A stretch of DNA of 6,726 nucleotides from an uncultured Beijerinckiaceae bacterium. GTDB lineage: Bacteria > Pseudomonadota > Alphaproteobacteria > Rhizobiales > Beijerinckiaceae. The position numbers were made by a program, and so were the translations under genes. The DNA is taken from assembly GCA_937863205.1 (NCBI GenBank), contig CALMGA010000191.1, positions 1 through 6,726 of the forward strand. The letters run 5' to 3'. Of the stretch, positions 1-5,668 are shown in pieces. Numbering within the stretch: the first letter of the stretch is position 1; each line of letters starts with the position of its first letter. The notes beneath the pieces were generated by a model. That model made no database searches. It was given only the letters and a program-made list of their open reading frames with translations, and had not been told where the DNA came from.

Positions 1-54
1 GCTGAATGTCGAGCGGAACCAGCATGCGTTGGGTACTCCGCCAAAGGCTGCTTA
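1..54 (+). mobile_element. 3' end of an IS630-family element (left copy, cut by window edge)
   Basis: The last bases match the 3' end of the complete IS630-family element at 1951-3113, in the opposite orientation. Bases 23-55 match the reverse complement of 1950-1982 with only two mismatches. The end sits at a TA dinucleotide (53-54) followed by G, as expected for an IS630-type element duplicating TA inside CTAG. It interrupts the integrase gene read on the minus strand from 592. The outer end lies outside the window, so its completeness is unknown. It differs from the other copy at several codons, so the two are related but not identical. Confidence 0.85.
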
Positions 55-55
55 G
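2..55 (+). CDS. IS630-family transposase, C-terminal fragment (partial)
   Basis: The frame starting at base 2 reads LNVERNQHALGTPPKAA and then TAG. The complete element's transposase would end LNVERTPHALDNPPKAA followed by TAG if its 28-bp duplication were removed, so 13 of 17 residues agree. The stop codon is made from the duplicated target TA plus the first flanking G. Only the tail past the catalytic domain is visible, so nothing can be said about activity. The 5' part lies beyond the left edge. Confidence 0.8.
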   Translation: MNVERNQHALGTPPKAA

Positions 56-592
56 GACAGCGGCATCCGTCTTGTCGACCCTGGCCGCGGCGCCGTGCAT
101 AGCTACGAGCTTGTAGACGAAGCCAATCGCCCGCTCGCCCAGCGCCGCCCGGGCATGCAGGTCATCGATGGAATCGACACCGCCGTACGCGCGGTTGTGC
201 AAGGCTTCCCGACGCAGGTGCTCCTGCTGTTCCCGCGCCAGGGCGAGCAGCATCCCGTGCTCCTGCGTGGCGGTGTAGGTGATGGCGGTCGCGGCTACAT
301 CCTCCTGAAGAACCTGCGCTGGACACACGCCTTGAGCGCGCGCGGCCTGCCGAGCGGCAAGGTCCTGCAAGACAGCGCTGGCGACATCGAACGTGATCAT
401 ACTCGACTCCAGCTGTTGAGCGACCCGCCCCGCCTCGGCATTCAGACCAGAGCCCAGGATGCGGGCTGATCGCGGCTCGCGCACCCTCAGGCTGAAGGCA
501 ACCACTTGCATCGTGCCGGTCGCCGGATCCGTGAACCGGCGCCGCCACCAGTAGATGCTGCCACGGCGGTAGGTGTTGGGGCAAAGGGGCAT
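53..592 (-). pseudogene. Large tyrosine integrase, N-terminal part (codons 1-180), cut by IS630
   Basis: This minus-strand frame starts at ATG 592 (MPLCPNTYRRGS) and is open for 180 codons to the IS junction. It then runs on through the IS end and off the window. The opening RRGSIYWWRRRF, followed by FSLRVREPRSARIL, is the N-terminal pattern of large phage-type integrases (RGxxYxxRRR, then SLRTREPxxAR). A helical, Glu/Arg/Ala-rich region follows (residues 65-180), as is usual before the core-binding domain. There is no catalytic residue in this part. The last codon, cTA, lies in the target duplication, and the protein resumes in frame at 3114 on the other strand: TDAAVL joins AARGLPDEL, a junction resembling 'AAL-AAGLSxxEI' in this family. 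No strong Shine-Dalgarno sequence precedes the ATG. As placed, the gene cannot make a working enzyme. Confidence 0.82.
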
Positions 593-672
593 CGAAAGCT
601 CGCGCTGCGGACAAGCGCGTGCGACAGCCCTGCGTACAATCAGCGGCTCGAGGTACCTACCTGAAGCCGGTC

Positions 673-686
673 TGATTGCTCAATCA
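673..686. promoter_or_regulatory. 14-bp palindrome upstream of the integrase (possible operator)
   Basis: TGATTG-CT-CAATCA is a perfect 6-bp inverted repeat with a 2-base spacer, about 80 bases upstream of the integrase ATG at 592. It lies in an AT-richer patch of a GC-rich spacer, where a promoter would be expected. On the minus strand it overlaps TTGATT, a possible -35, but no good -10 stands at the right distance. It could bind a dimeric regulator or the integrase itself, or be chance. Confidence 0.25.
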
Positions 687-702
687 ACGAATTAGCTTAG
701 GC

Positions 703-735
703 TTGGCTGGGGCGGGAGGTTCCCGACCTAGCCAG
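703..735. repeat. Long GC-rich hairpin in the mrr-integrase spacer
   Basis: Arm 705-717 pairs with 721-733 across a 3-base loop (GGT). This gives 13 positions, with one G-U pair and one mismatch on the plus strand, and the stem can be extended by 704-734 (T-A) and 703-735 (T-G). Neither strand has a U-run after the stem, so it is not a standard intrinsic terminator. It lies about 150 bases past the mrr stop and about 110 bases before the integrase start. It may be a transcript-processing or attenuation structure, or an integrase-recognised element. Confidence 0.5.
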
Positions 736-834
736 CGAGACGTTCGTAAGCCGCTCATTCTGCTCGGCTTTCGTGCTGCGGCCCTCCTCCTGTGCTACAG
801 CCATGTGTCATGGGCAAGTGCATGGGCGCGGCCG

Positions 835-856
835 GGCAGACGGCATCTGCCTTTTT
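835..856 (+). terminator. Intrinsic terminator-like stem, plus strand
   Basis: GGCAGA (835-840) pairs with TCTGCC (846-851) across a 5-base loop, and five T residues follow (852-856). Read on the plus strand this has the form of a short Rho-independent terminator. It points toward the 3' end of mrr, so it would stop transcripts entering mrr antisense. On the minus strand the stem lacks a T-run, so it is not an obvious terminator for mrr. The short 6-bp stem keeps confidence moderate. Confidence 0.4.
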
Positions 857-883
857 CACCTTTCATCGCTGCCGAACGCGCCT

Positions 884-1825
884 TCACTCGCCTTCGGCGA
901 AGAAGTCCTCGTCGAGGCGGCGCAGCGTGATCACCTGCGCCGTGCGCACGCCGACGCCGTGCTCGATCATCAGCTCGGCCAGCTCCGCCCCGTCGATGAG
1001 GATGACACGCTGCGCGAGGTGGCGCACGAAGTCGCGCGCCTGCGCGCTGAAGCTCGACGTCGTCACGAATACGCCCTTGGTCGCTCCCAGCCCGACGAGG
1101 CTGCCGACGAAGGCCTGCACGTCGGGGCGGCCGACGCCGTTGCCGGCGGCGTAGCGCTTGGCCTGCACGTAGACGCGGTCAAGGCCGAGGCGGTCCTCGT
1201 TGATCACCCCGTCGACGCCGCCGTCGCCGGAGCGGCCGAGCTGCTGCGCGGCGCTGCGGTGCGTGCCGCCGTAACCCATGGCGACGAGCAGGTCGACGAT
1301 GAGGCGCTCGAAGAAGGCGGGCGGGTTGCCGGCGATGCGCTCCAGCAGCTCGCGGCGGAGCGTGGCGTGCAGCTCGCCGTGCGCCGCCTCGATGCGCTCC
1401 TCGGGCGTCGTTGCCGCCTCCGGCGAGGCTTCGGGCAGTGCCGCGGTGGCGGCCGGCCCCGCGTCTTCGCCGGCTGCCTCGCCGCGCTTATAGAACTCGC
1501 GGAACGAGGGGATGTGCATCAGCACGGCGACGTCGATGCGCTTGGGATGGTCGAGAAGCGCGTGGCGCCCGGCCTCGGTGGCGAGGAAGCGTCCGCGCGC
1601 CGGCGAGGCGATCAGCCCGGCCTTGCTCATGTAGAACTTGGCCCAATGGATACGGTTGTGCAGCACGCTCTGCCGGCCGCTCGGCAGCCGCGTGGCGCGC
1701 TCCTCCGCCGTCAGCCTCAGCGCGTCGGAGAGGCGCTCGGCGACCTCGACCACGCGCTTCTCGCCGCCCTCCGCGGCGAGGGCGAGCACCGGGCGCATCA
1801 GACTCTGATAGTCGGGGATCGGCAT
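884..1825 (-). CDS. mrr: Mrr-type restriction endonuclease (type IV)
   Basis: This 313-residue protein aligns along its length with what I recall of E. coli Mrr (304 aa). Mrr cleaves methylated DNA and acts in the cytoplasm on incoming DNA. Residues 1-100 form the Mrr_N winged-helix domain (MPIPDYQSLMRPVL; HNRIHWAKFYMSKAGL; ATEAGRHAL). A low-complexity Ala/Pro/Glu linker covers about 115-145. Residues 160-300 are the Mrr_cat PD-(D/E)xK nuclease: E173 in FFERLIVDLL, then GDGGVDG (D205) and QAKR (Q221, K223), followed by GVFVTTSSFSAQARDF and the conserved LMIEHGVGV. All expected catalytic residues are present, so the protein looks intact. The start at ATG 1825 matches the family N-terminus, and AGGG lies upstream as a weak ribosome site. 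An open frame ends 9 bases upstream, suggesting translational coupling. It lies inside the segment apparently inverted between two IS630 copies. Confidence 0.93.
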   Translation of the reverse strand: MPIPDYQSLMRPVLALAAEGGEKRVVEVAERLSDALRLTAEERATRLPSGRQSVLHNRIHWAKFYMSKAGLIASPARGRFLATEAGRHALLDHPKRIDVAVLMHIPSFREFYKRGEAAGEDAGPAATAALPEASPEAATTPEERIEAAHGELHATLRRELLERIAGNPPAFFERLIVDLLVAMGYGGTHRSAAQQLGRSGDGGVDGVINEDRLGLDRVYVQAKRYAAGNGVGRPDVQAFVGSLVGLGATKGVFVTTSSFSAQARDFVRHLAQRVILIDGAELAELMIEHGVGVRTAQVITLRRLDEDFFAEGE

Positions 1826-1834
1826 AGTTCGACC

Positions 1835-1951
1835 CTAGCGTGTTCCCCATCGTGACCGTACCGAGACCATCGGACCACGCCCGCCGACCGCTTCAATAAA
1901 GACCTCGTCTTCACCGCGCGTCTGCACCGGGCGCAACGCCATGACGGCACT
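1835..1951 (-). pseudogene. Possible 3' remnant of a gene upstream of mrr, cut by the IS
   Basis: From the IS junction a minus-strand frame reads SAV-MALRPVQTRGEDEVFIEAVGG...RSRWGTR and then TAG, about 38 codons. The stop lies 9 bases before the mrr ATG, the spacing of genes in one operon. The frame is open right up to the IS boundary, as for a gene whose 5' part was removed. I do not recognise the sequence. It could also be a 35-residue ORF starting at ATG 1942, or chance. In the ancestral order inferred here, its missing part should lie left of the IS at the window's left edge. Confidence 0.4.
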
Positions 1952-1952
1952 A

Positions 1953-1982
1953 AGCAGCCTTTGGCGGATTATCCAACGCATG
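1953..1982 (+). repeat. IS630 terminal inverted repeat (transposase 3' side)
   Basis: Begins AGCAG next to the duplicated TA and ends CCAACGCATG. It pairs with 3082-3111 (21 of 30 positions). It is nearly identical to the terminal repeat of the left copy at 24-52, read in the opposite direction. The last codons of the transposase run through it. Confidence 0.88.
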
Positions 1983-2000
1983 CGGAGTGCGCTCAACGTT

Positions 2001-2056
2001 CAGCTGTTCAACTGCGTCATGGATGGCTCAGCTGTTCAACTGCGTCATGGATGGCT
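2001..2056. repeat. Perfect 28-bp tandem duplication in the transposase 3' end
   Basis: Bases 2001-2028 and 2029-2056 are identical. Because 28 is not a multiple of 3, the second copy shifts the transposase frame. The protein ends SHP and TGA at 2017 instead of continuing about 16 residues to a TAG at the element end. Removing one copy restores LNVERTPHALDNPPKAA and the stop, matching the left IS copy, so the duplication is the derived state. Confidence 0.92.
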
Positions 2057-2859
2057 ACGTCCAGTTCATTGGGTTCGGTGAAGGTACGGTGGGCGAGATG
2101 ATGGCGCTTCAGGTCGCGCCAGCTGCGCTCAATGGCGTTGAGCTCGGGCGCGTACTTTGGCAGCCACTCCACCGTGAGCCAGTGTTCTCGGCCGGCCAAG
2201 GCAGCCCGGCTTGCCTTGCTGGTGTGAATGGCGCCGTTGTCGAGCACCAGCACCACGGGCTTGTTGTTGCGGCCAGGCTTGGGGCCGTAACGCCGGTCGA
2301 CGGCGGCCAGCAGCTCCGCAAAGTCGCTGCTGCGCTTGGTCCGGGAGGTGTGAACGACAAGGTCGCGCCGTGCCCAGTCGAGCACGCCCAGTATGGCGAT
2401 CTTCTTGGCCTGCCCCGGCGCCGGCACGCGCAGATCGGCGCCTCGCTTGGCCCAGGCGTGAGCCAGGTAGGGATGGGTCAGCGCTTCCGGCTCGTCGCCA
2501 AACAACAAAACGATGTCGCCCGCCTCGGCCTGCGCCCGGAGCAGCTTGCCGCGCAGGCCGGCCCGGTTCACGGCTTCGGCGTCCTGCCGTCCCGTCAGGG
2601 TGTGGCGGGGCCGGCGCCAGCGCATCGCCCCCTTTGGCGCAAAACCACCGACAGGTGCGCCGGCGACAGCCGCACGCCGGCACGCTTCTCGATCTCGACC
2701 GACAAGCGCGCCAGCGTCCAGTTCGGTCGGTTCGCCACCGGCTCGGCAAGGATCTGTTCGGCCACCGCCAGCGCCGCATCGGCCCTGGTCGGCGCCGGCC
2801 CCGGCGCAAAGCAGGTCCGCAACGCCTCGACCCCGCCACGCATGAACGTGCCTCGCCAC
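2017..2859 (-). CDS. IS630-family transposase, catalytic frame (orfB), C-terminus truncated
   Basis: This frame carries the DDE catalytic domain that cuts and joins the element ends. Real homology begins about residue 78 (AMRWRRPRHTLTGRQDAEAV); the codons before that overlap orfA out of frame and are probably not translated. Catalytic D122 lies in LLFGDEPEA, D207 in VVLVLDNGAIHTS, and E244 in KYAPELNAIERSW, with 36 residues between the second D and the E, as in this family. It joins orfA by a -1 shift at the A3G5 run (2635-2628), giving a fusion of about 340 residues. The 28-bp duplication replaces the last 16 residues with SHP. Whether this tail is needed is unknown, so the enzyme may be impaired. 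Confidence 0.85.
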   Translation of the reverse strand: MARHVHAWRGRGVADLLCAGAGADQGRCGAGGGRTDPCRAGGEPTELDAGALVGRDREACRRAAVAGAPVGGFAPKGAMRWRRPRHTLTGRQDAEAVNRAGLRGKLLRAQAEAGDIVLLFGDEPEALTHPYLAHAWAKRGADLRVPAPGQAKKIAILGVLDWARRDLVVHTSRTKRSSDFAELLAAVDRRYGPKPGRNNKPVVLVLDNGAIHTSKASRAALAGREHWLTVEWLPKYAPELNAIERSWRDLKRHHLAHRTFTEPNELDVAIHDAVEQLSHP

Positions 2860-3038
2860 AGCCGCACCGTGTCCTGGCGCACCCCGAACGCCTCCGCACA
2901 GCGGGCACTGGTCCAGCCCGACGCCGTGTGCAGCACCGCCCGCGCCCGATCCGCCTCGGCACGATCGCGGGACTGGCTCAGCTCAGTCAAGGCCGCACGC
3001 TGTTTCTCATTGACCACCACGGGCGATTTGCCGGCCAT
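2595..3038 (-). CDS. IS630-family transposase, N-terminal frame (orfA)
   Basis: This 147-residue frame encodes the DNA-binding part of the transposase, which recognises the terminal repeats. Residues about 42-72 form a helix-turn-helix typical of the family (WTSARCAEAFGVRQDTVRLWRG). A second helical segment at 105-137 (NWTLARLSVEIEKRAG, LSPAHLSVVLRQRG) leads into the catalytic part. The start at ATG 3038 has a strong ribosome site, GGAGGAG, 7 bases upstream (3052-3046 on the minus strand). The last 10 residues come from reading past the shift site. Alone it would lack all catalytic residues. Confidence 0.85.
   Translation of the reverse strand: MAGKSPVVVNEKQRAALTELSQSRDRAEADRARAVLHTASGWTSARCAEAFGVRQDTVRLWRGTFMRGGVEALRTCFAPGPAPTRADAALAVAEQILAEPVANRPNWTLARLSVEIEKRAGVRLSPAHLSVVLRQRGRCAGAGPATP
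2628..2635 (-). other. AAAGGGGG run: -1 frameshift point joining orfA and orfB
   Basis: Read on the minus strand, orfA codons here are CAA-AGG-GGG. A one-base backward slip on the G-run continues GCG-ATG-CGC-TGG, giving LRQRG-AMRWRRP, which fits the length and pattern of single-frame IS630 transposases. Programmed frameshifting is known in some IS630 members. A simple one-base loss from a G6 run would look the same, so this is a candidate only. Confidence 0.5.
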
Positions 3039-3081
3039 GATGCCGCTCCTCCATCAAGCGGCAGCAAGGAATCACAACGAC

Positions 3082-3111
3082 CATGCGTTGGCCAGACAAC
3101 CCAAACCTGCT
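3082..3111 (-). repeat. IS630 terminal inverted repeat (transposase 5' side)
   Basis: Read on the minus strand it begins AGCAG after the duplicated TA and ends CCAACGCATG, mirroring 1953-1982. The 15-base middle differs at 9 positions, so the ends are conserved and the centre diverged. The base after TA on the plus strand is G (3114), completing CTAG with the integrase sequence. Confidence 0.88.
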
Positions 3112-3113
3112 TA

Positions 3114-3508
3114 GCCGCCCGAGGCCTGCCCGACGAGCTGATAGGCTTCGTCCGACGCGAGACGGCCTTTCATGCCCGACGCGAGCGGATCACAGAGTGG
3201 TCACTTGGCCCTACCCGCGAGACCTTCGTTCGCACGCTGGTTGGCGCCGGTGCCAGCCCCTCTCCAGCCAATATCGGCGGCCTGCGGCAGAGCGCCCTTA
3301 CCCTCTTCGCCGAGCTGCTATTCGACGCTGAACGGCGCTATGCGTCGGTGCGCTCGCCGCTCGACAGGGTGCTTGCGGCCTTGCGCGACGAGGACGACGG
3401 GACCATCGCGGCGCCTCCGCCCGTCGCTCCGGCCGAGGCCGCGCCTTCCCCGTCGCTGGCGGCCGCACCGGGTATCGTGCCGGTCGAGGCGAGCCTGCCG
3501 GAAGTGCG
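3114..3508 (+). pseudogene. Tyrosine integrase, middle part, 5' cut by IS630
   Basis: This frame begins directly at the IS edge with AARGLPDELIGFVRRETAFH and reads about 131 residues of helical sequence (LTLFAELLFDAERRYASVRSPLDRVLAALRD). An Ala/Pro linker follows (APPPVAPAEAAPSPSLAAAPG). This is how large integrases look between the N-terminal region and the core-binding domain. It continues in frame from codon 180 of the minus-strand piece at 592-53. Near 3505-3510 the coding signal moves by -1 into the frame starting at 3509. In this frame the codons after VEASLPE become a shadow and stop at 3614. No start codon or ribosome site is credible here. Confidence 0.75.
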
Positions 3509-4639
3509 GTGGCGCAGGTTAATGTCCTGCCGATGGCCGAGCCGGTCGAGGCAGGTTCGGAGTGCTCCTTCACCGGGCGCATCGCCACGCTTGCCAAACG
3601 CAAGATCAAGCTGAAGAAGGACGGCCAGCGCGACGGCTGGGATGAGAAAACCGCCAACCAGCATCTATCGATCGCGGCCGGGTTCGCCAAGTGCGCCGGC
3701 ACCGACGACCCTGCCAGGATGACGCAAGCCAACGTGGGTCGCTACCGCGATCTGCTCGACCTTGCGCCCAAGAACTGGGGCAAGAGCAGCAAGGACGCCC
3801 ACCGCACGCTCGAGGAGATCCTGGCGCGCTGCGAGGATCTCGACGACGACGAGATCGGCTTGGCGCCGGGCACCGTCAACCGCCAGCTGACCCAGCTCGG
3901 CAATTGCCTGGCGCACATGAAGGGGCACGGCTGCCTCATCGGTGAGATCACCAATGACATGCGTACGTGTGGCGAGGGGCGCGCACGGGCGACCTTCACC
4001 GCCGAAGACGAGGTGACGCTATTTGGCTCGCCGACCTGGACCGGCGTCGAGGTGGTGCACGGGTCCGACTACTTCGTCCCGCTGCTTGCCAAGTACGAGG
4101 TGCCGAGGCTGTACGAGGTGGTCGGTCTCGAGACCAAAGACATCGACCTCGACGGTATGTTCTTCCACATCCGACCGAACCGGCTAAGCGGCGCGAAGAA
4201 CAAGAGCTCGATCCGTCGCCAGCCGATCATGCCCGAGCTTGAGCGCCTTGGCTTCTGCGAGTACGTCGAGATAATCATTAAGGCCGGCGACGACATCGTC
4301 TGGCCTGAGCTGCTGCTGCGTGGCACCGCGACGCCGATGCAGAATCTGTACTACAAAAGTTGGTCGCTGATCTTAGCAGAGGTGCTGCCCAGCGCCAGGG
4401 CCGAGCGCAAGCACATGCACAGCTGGCGCAAGGCGGGCAATAGCATCATGGCCGGCAAGAACGTCAATGATCCGTTGCGCTACCAGCTGCTCGGCCACGC
4501 CTACCGCGACATCAACGGGCGGCACTACACGGATGAGTTGTCGCTGGAGGACAAGCGCGCGGCGCTCAGCCATATCCCGGTGACGACCGGGCACATCGAG
4601 AGGCGACCGTTGCGGCTGCATACTGGTCTGATTAGGTGA
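3509..4639 (+). pseudogene. Tyrosine integrase, core-binding and catalytic domains
   Basis: The 376-residue frame opens at GTG 3509. It holds the core-binding domain (about 20-150; DGWDEKTANQHL, NVGRYRDLL, LAPGTVNRQLTQLGNCLAHMKGHG) and the catalytic domain. Active-site residues are all visible: R200 (VPRLYEVVGL), K230 or K232 (GAKNKSS), H304 and R307 (HSWR), H330 (LLGHA) and nucleophile Y340 (GRHYTDE). The ending ALSHIPVTTGHIE is typical of this large-integrase family. Such enzymes insert and excise genomic islands by strand exchange at att sites. The GTG lacks a good ribosome site and sits where the frame changes, so it is likely not a true start. A shortened protein could still hold the catalytic core, but without the N-terminal arm region. 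With the pieces at 592-53 and 3114-3508 the ancestral enzyme would be roughly 685 residues. Confidence 0.85.
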
Positions 4640-5026
4640 GGCACGCGGCACGACTTTGGAGATTGCGCCCGATCTGCCCTTAATGAGTGAGTCTGTAGCT
4701 GCGATCGGCAAAGGAACTCGAGCCGATCAATGGCGAAGCACTTGGGACAAATGAAGGGATCCCGCTCCATGGCTCGTAAGCACAGGGGCTTAGCCTCTTC
4801 CTTGAGTGGCGTTCCGACCGCCATTCCTACCAGAGTTCTCCACAACAGCTTTGCGATGAAGCTGCCGAGTTGATAGCGGGAAGGGTTCGAGCAGTGTCGC
4901 TTTCCCCTTCGCAGCTATCCCGAATTCGAGCCGTCGCTCGATAGGCCCTTGGCGGCAGCGATGGTGCCATGGCGCTCGTTGGTCCTCTCCGCCTCGCGCC
5001 GCATCGGGCGCTCTTGCTCGCCGACG
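4640..5026. other. Non-coding stretch after the integrase
   Basis: I see no gene with family resemblance in these 387 bases. A minus-strand frame at 4845-4525 contains CPKC, but it runs antisense into the integrase and resembles no known protein. The stretch is less GC-rich than its surroundings. No tRNA gene or clear terminator was found. An attachment site could lie here but cannot be recognised without the matching copy. Confidence 0.5.
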
Positions 5027-5668
5027 CTACCGCGCGCGAGGCGCGAGCTGCCGGCGCATGGCTTCCGCAAACATCACGCCGGTGTCGAGCGAGGCTTGGT
5101 GCCGGAGGGTGTCGAGAAGCTCCTGCTCGGGCAGGCAGGGCGGCGTCGCGGCCGCCGCCTCGGCCAGCATCGGCCACACCCCGTCGAGCGCCACCCCGAC
5201 CTTGACGCAGCGGATCACGTCGCCGGCGATGCCGAACAGGGTGATCGTGTTGTCGAGCGACTGCGGCCGCGCCAGCAGCGGCTGCAGCAGCCGCCCCGTC
5301 GCCGGGTCGAGGTCGAGCAACACGGGCGCGCGGGCGTGCAGGCCGTGCGACTCGATCAGGAACCAGGCCAGCGGCGGCGCGGCGAGCACGCTGACGATGC
5401 TGGGTGTGGCGGCATAGGCCGCCCACTCCCGAGCGCTCCAGCAATCGACCCGGTAGGAGAGGAACACCTTGACGCCGTCGGCTTGCACCTCGACCGTGGC
5501 CGCCATCGCTCGGTCGTCCGTGGGCGCAAGCCAGCGGTCGCCGATGGCGAGGCGGGTGCCGTTCGGCGCCTGGACGCAGTGGTCGTCGACGTGGGCGCCG
5601 CGCGAGATCAGGAAGGCGACCGGCGCCACGGCGACCGCTCCGCCAGCCATGTCGTTCATCGTCGTCAT
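5027..5668 (-). CDS. Hypothetical protein (213 aa)
   Basis: The start is placed at ATG 5668 because GGAGG lies 5 bases upstream (5678-5674 on the minus strand). The earlier ATG at 5761 adds 31 Arg/Gly-rich residues that look like non-coding sequence. I do not recognise the family. The protein begins MTTMNDMAGG, then has a moderately hydrophobic stretch (AVAVAPVAFLI) and a region rich in short beta-like segments (GTRLAIGDRWLAP, TVEVQADGVKVFLSYRVD). An Ala-rich helical C-terminal half follows, with a Pro-Glu-Gln-Glu segment (LPEQELLDTLRHQASLDTGVMF). No clear membrane span or catalytic motif is seen. The gene lies downstream of the AAA+ gene on the same strand and could share its transcript, though 345 bases separate them. 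Confidence 0.72.
   Translation of the reverse strand: MTTMNDMAGGAVAVAPVAFLISRGAHVDDHCVQAPNGTRLAIGDRWLAPTDDRAMAATVEVQADGVKVFLSYRVDCWSAREWAAYAATPSIVSVLAAPPLAWFLIESHGLHARAPVLLDLDPATGRLLQPLLARPQSLDNTITLFGIAGDVIRCVKVGVALDGVWPMLAEAAAATPPCLPEQELLDTLRHQASLDTGVMFAEAMRRQLAPRAR

Larger units (their letters stand above)
593..883. other. Intergenic spacer between mrr and the integrase 5' part
   Basis: These 291 bases separate the mrr stop from the integrase start, both read on the minus strand. I see no convincing gene; the overlapping open frames have no family resemblance. The spacer would hold the integrase promoter. It contains a 14-bp palindrome (673-686), a long hairpin (703-735) and a plus-strand terminator-like stem (835-856). 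I found no tRNA gene or recognisable attachment site. Confidence 0.6.
1951..3113 (-). mobile_element. Complete IS630-family insertion sequence
   Basis: The element spans 1953-3111 (1159 bp), flanked by TA at 1951-1952 and 3112-3113. The flanking bases are C on the left and G on the right, giving the CTAG target preferred by IS630-type elements. The terminal inverted repeats are 30 bp with 21 matches, identical at both ends of the repeat (AGCAG and CCAACGCATG). One transposase is encoded on the minus strand in two frames, with D, D and E catalytic residues. Without its 28-bp internal duplication the element would be 1131 bp. Its right end interrupts the plus-strand integrase part at 3114. Confidence 0.93.

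Noticed and set aside
95..469. Plus-strand open frame of 124 codons
   Set aside because: It lies antisense to the integrase N-terminal frame, whose protein has clear family features; this one has none.
162..614. Minus-strand open frame of 150 codons
   Set aside because: It is a shifted-frame shadow of the integrase frame starting at 592, rich in Arg, Gly and Ser without any domain.
773..1855. Long plus-strand open frame of 360 codons
   Set aside because: It is antisense to the well-supported mrr gene and shows only the composition expected of a GC-rich shadow.
1941..1950. ATG at 1941 as the true start of the integrase, split by the right IS (MTAL then AARG)
   Set aside because: It also joins in frame through CTAG, but the upstream sequence has no ribosome site or coding character, and it would leave the clear integrase N-terminus at 592-53 unexplained. 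It is kept only as the weaker alternative to the inversion.
54..3113. A simple composite transposon bounded by the two IS copies
   Set aside because: This does not explain why the integrase halves lie on opposite strands and rejoin in frame across the two IS ends; the inversion does.
664..4633. Shared GGTCTGATT near 668 and 4625 as integrase attachment repeats
   Set aside because: Nine bases is close to chance expectation in a window of this size, and the second site lies inside the integrase coding sequence.
4525..4845. Minus-strand frame with a CPKC motif (possible zinc ribbon)
   Set aside because: One cysteine pair only, no second pair, no family resemblance, and a third of it is antisense to the integrase.
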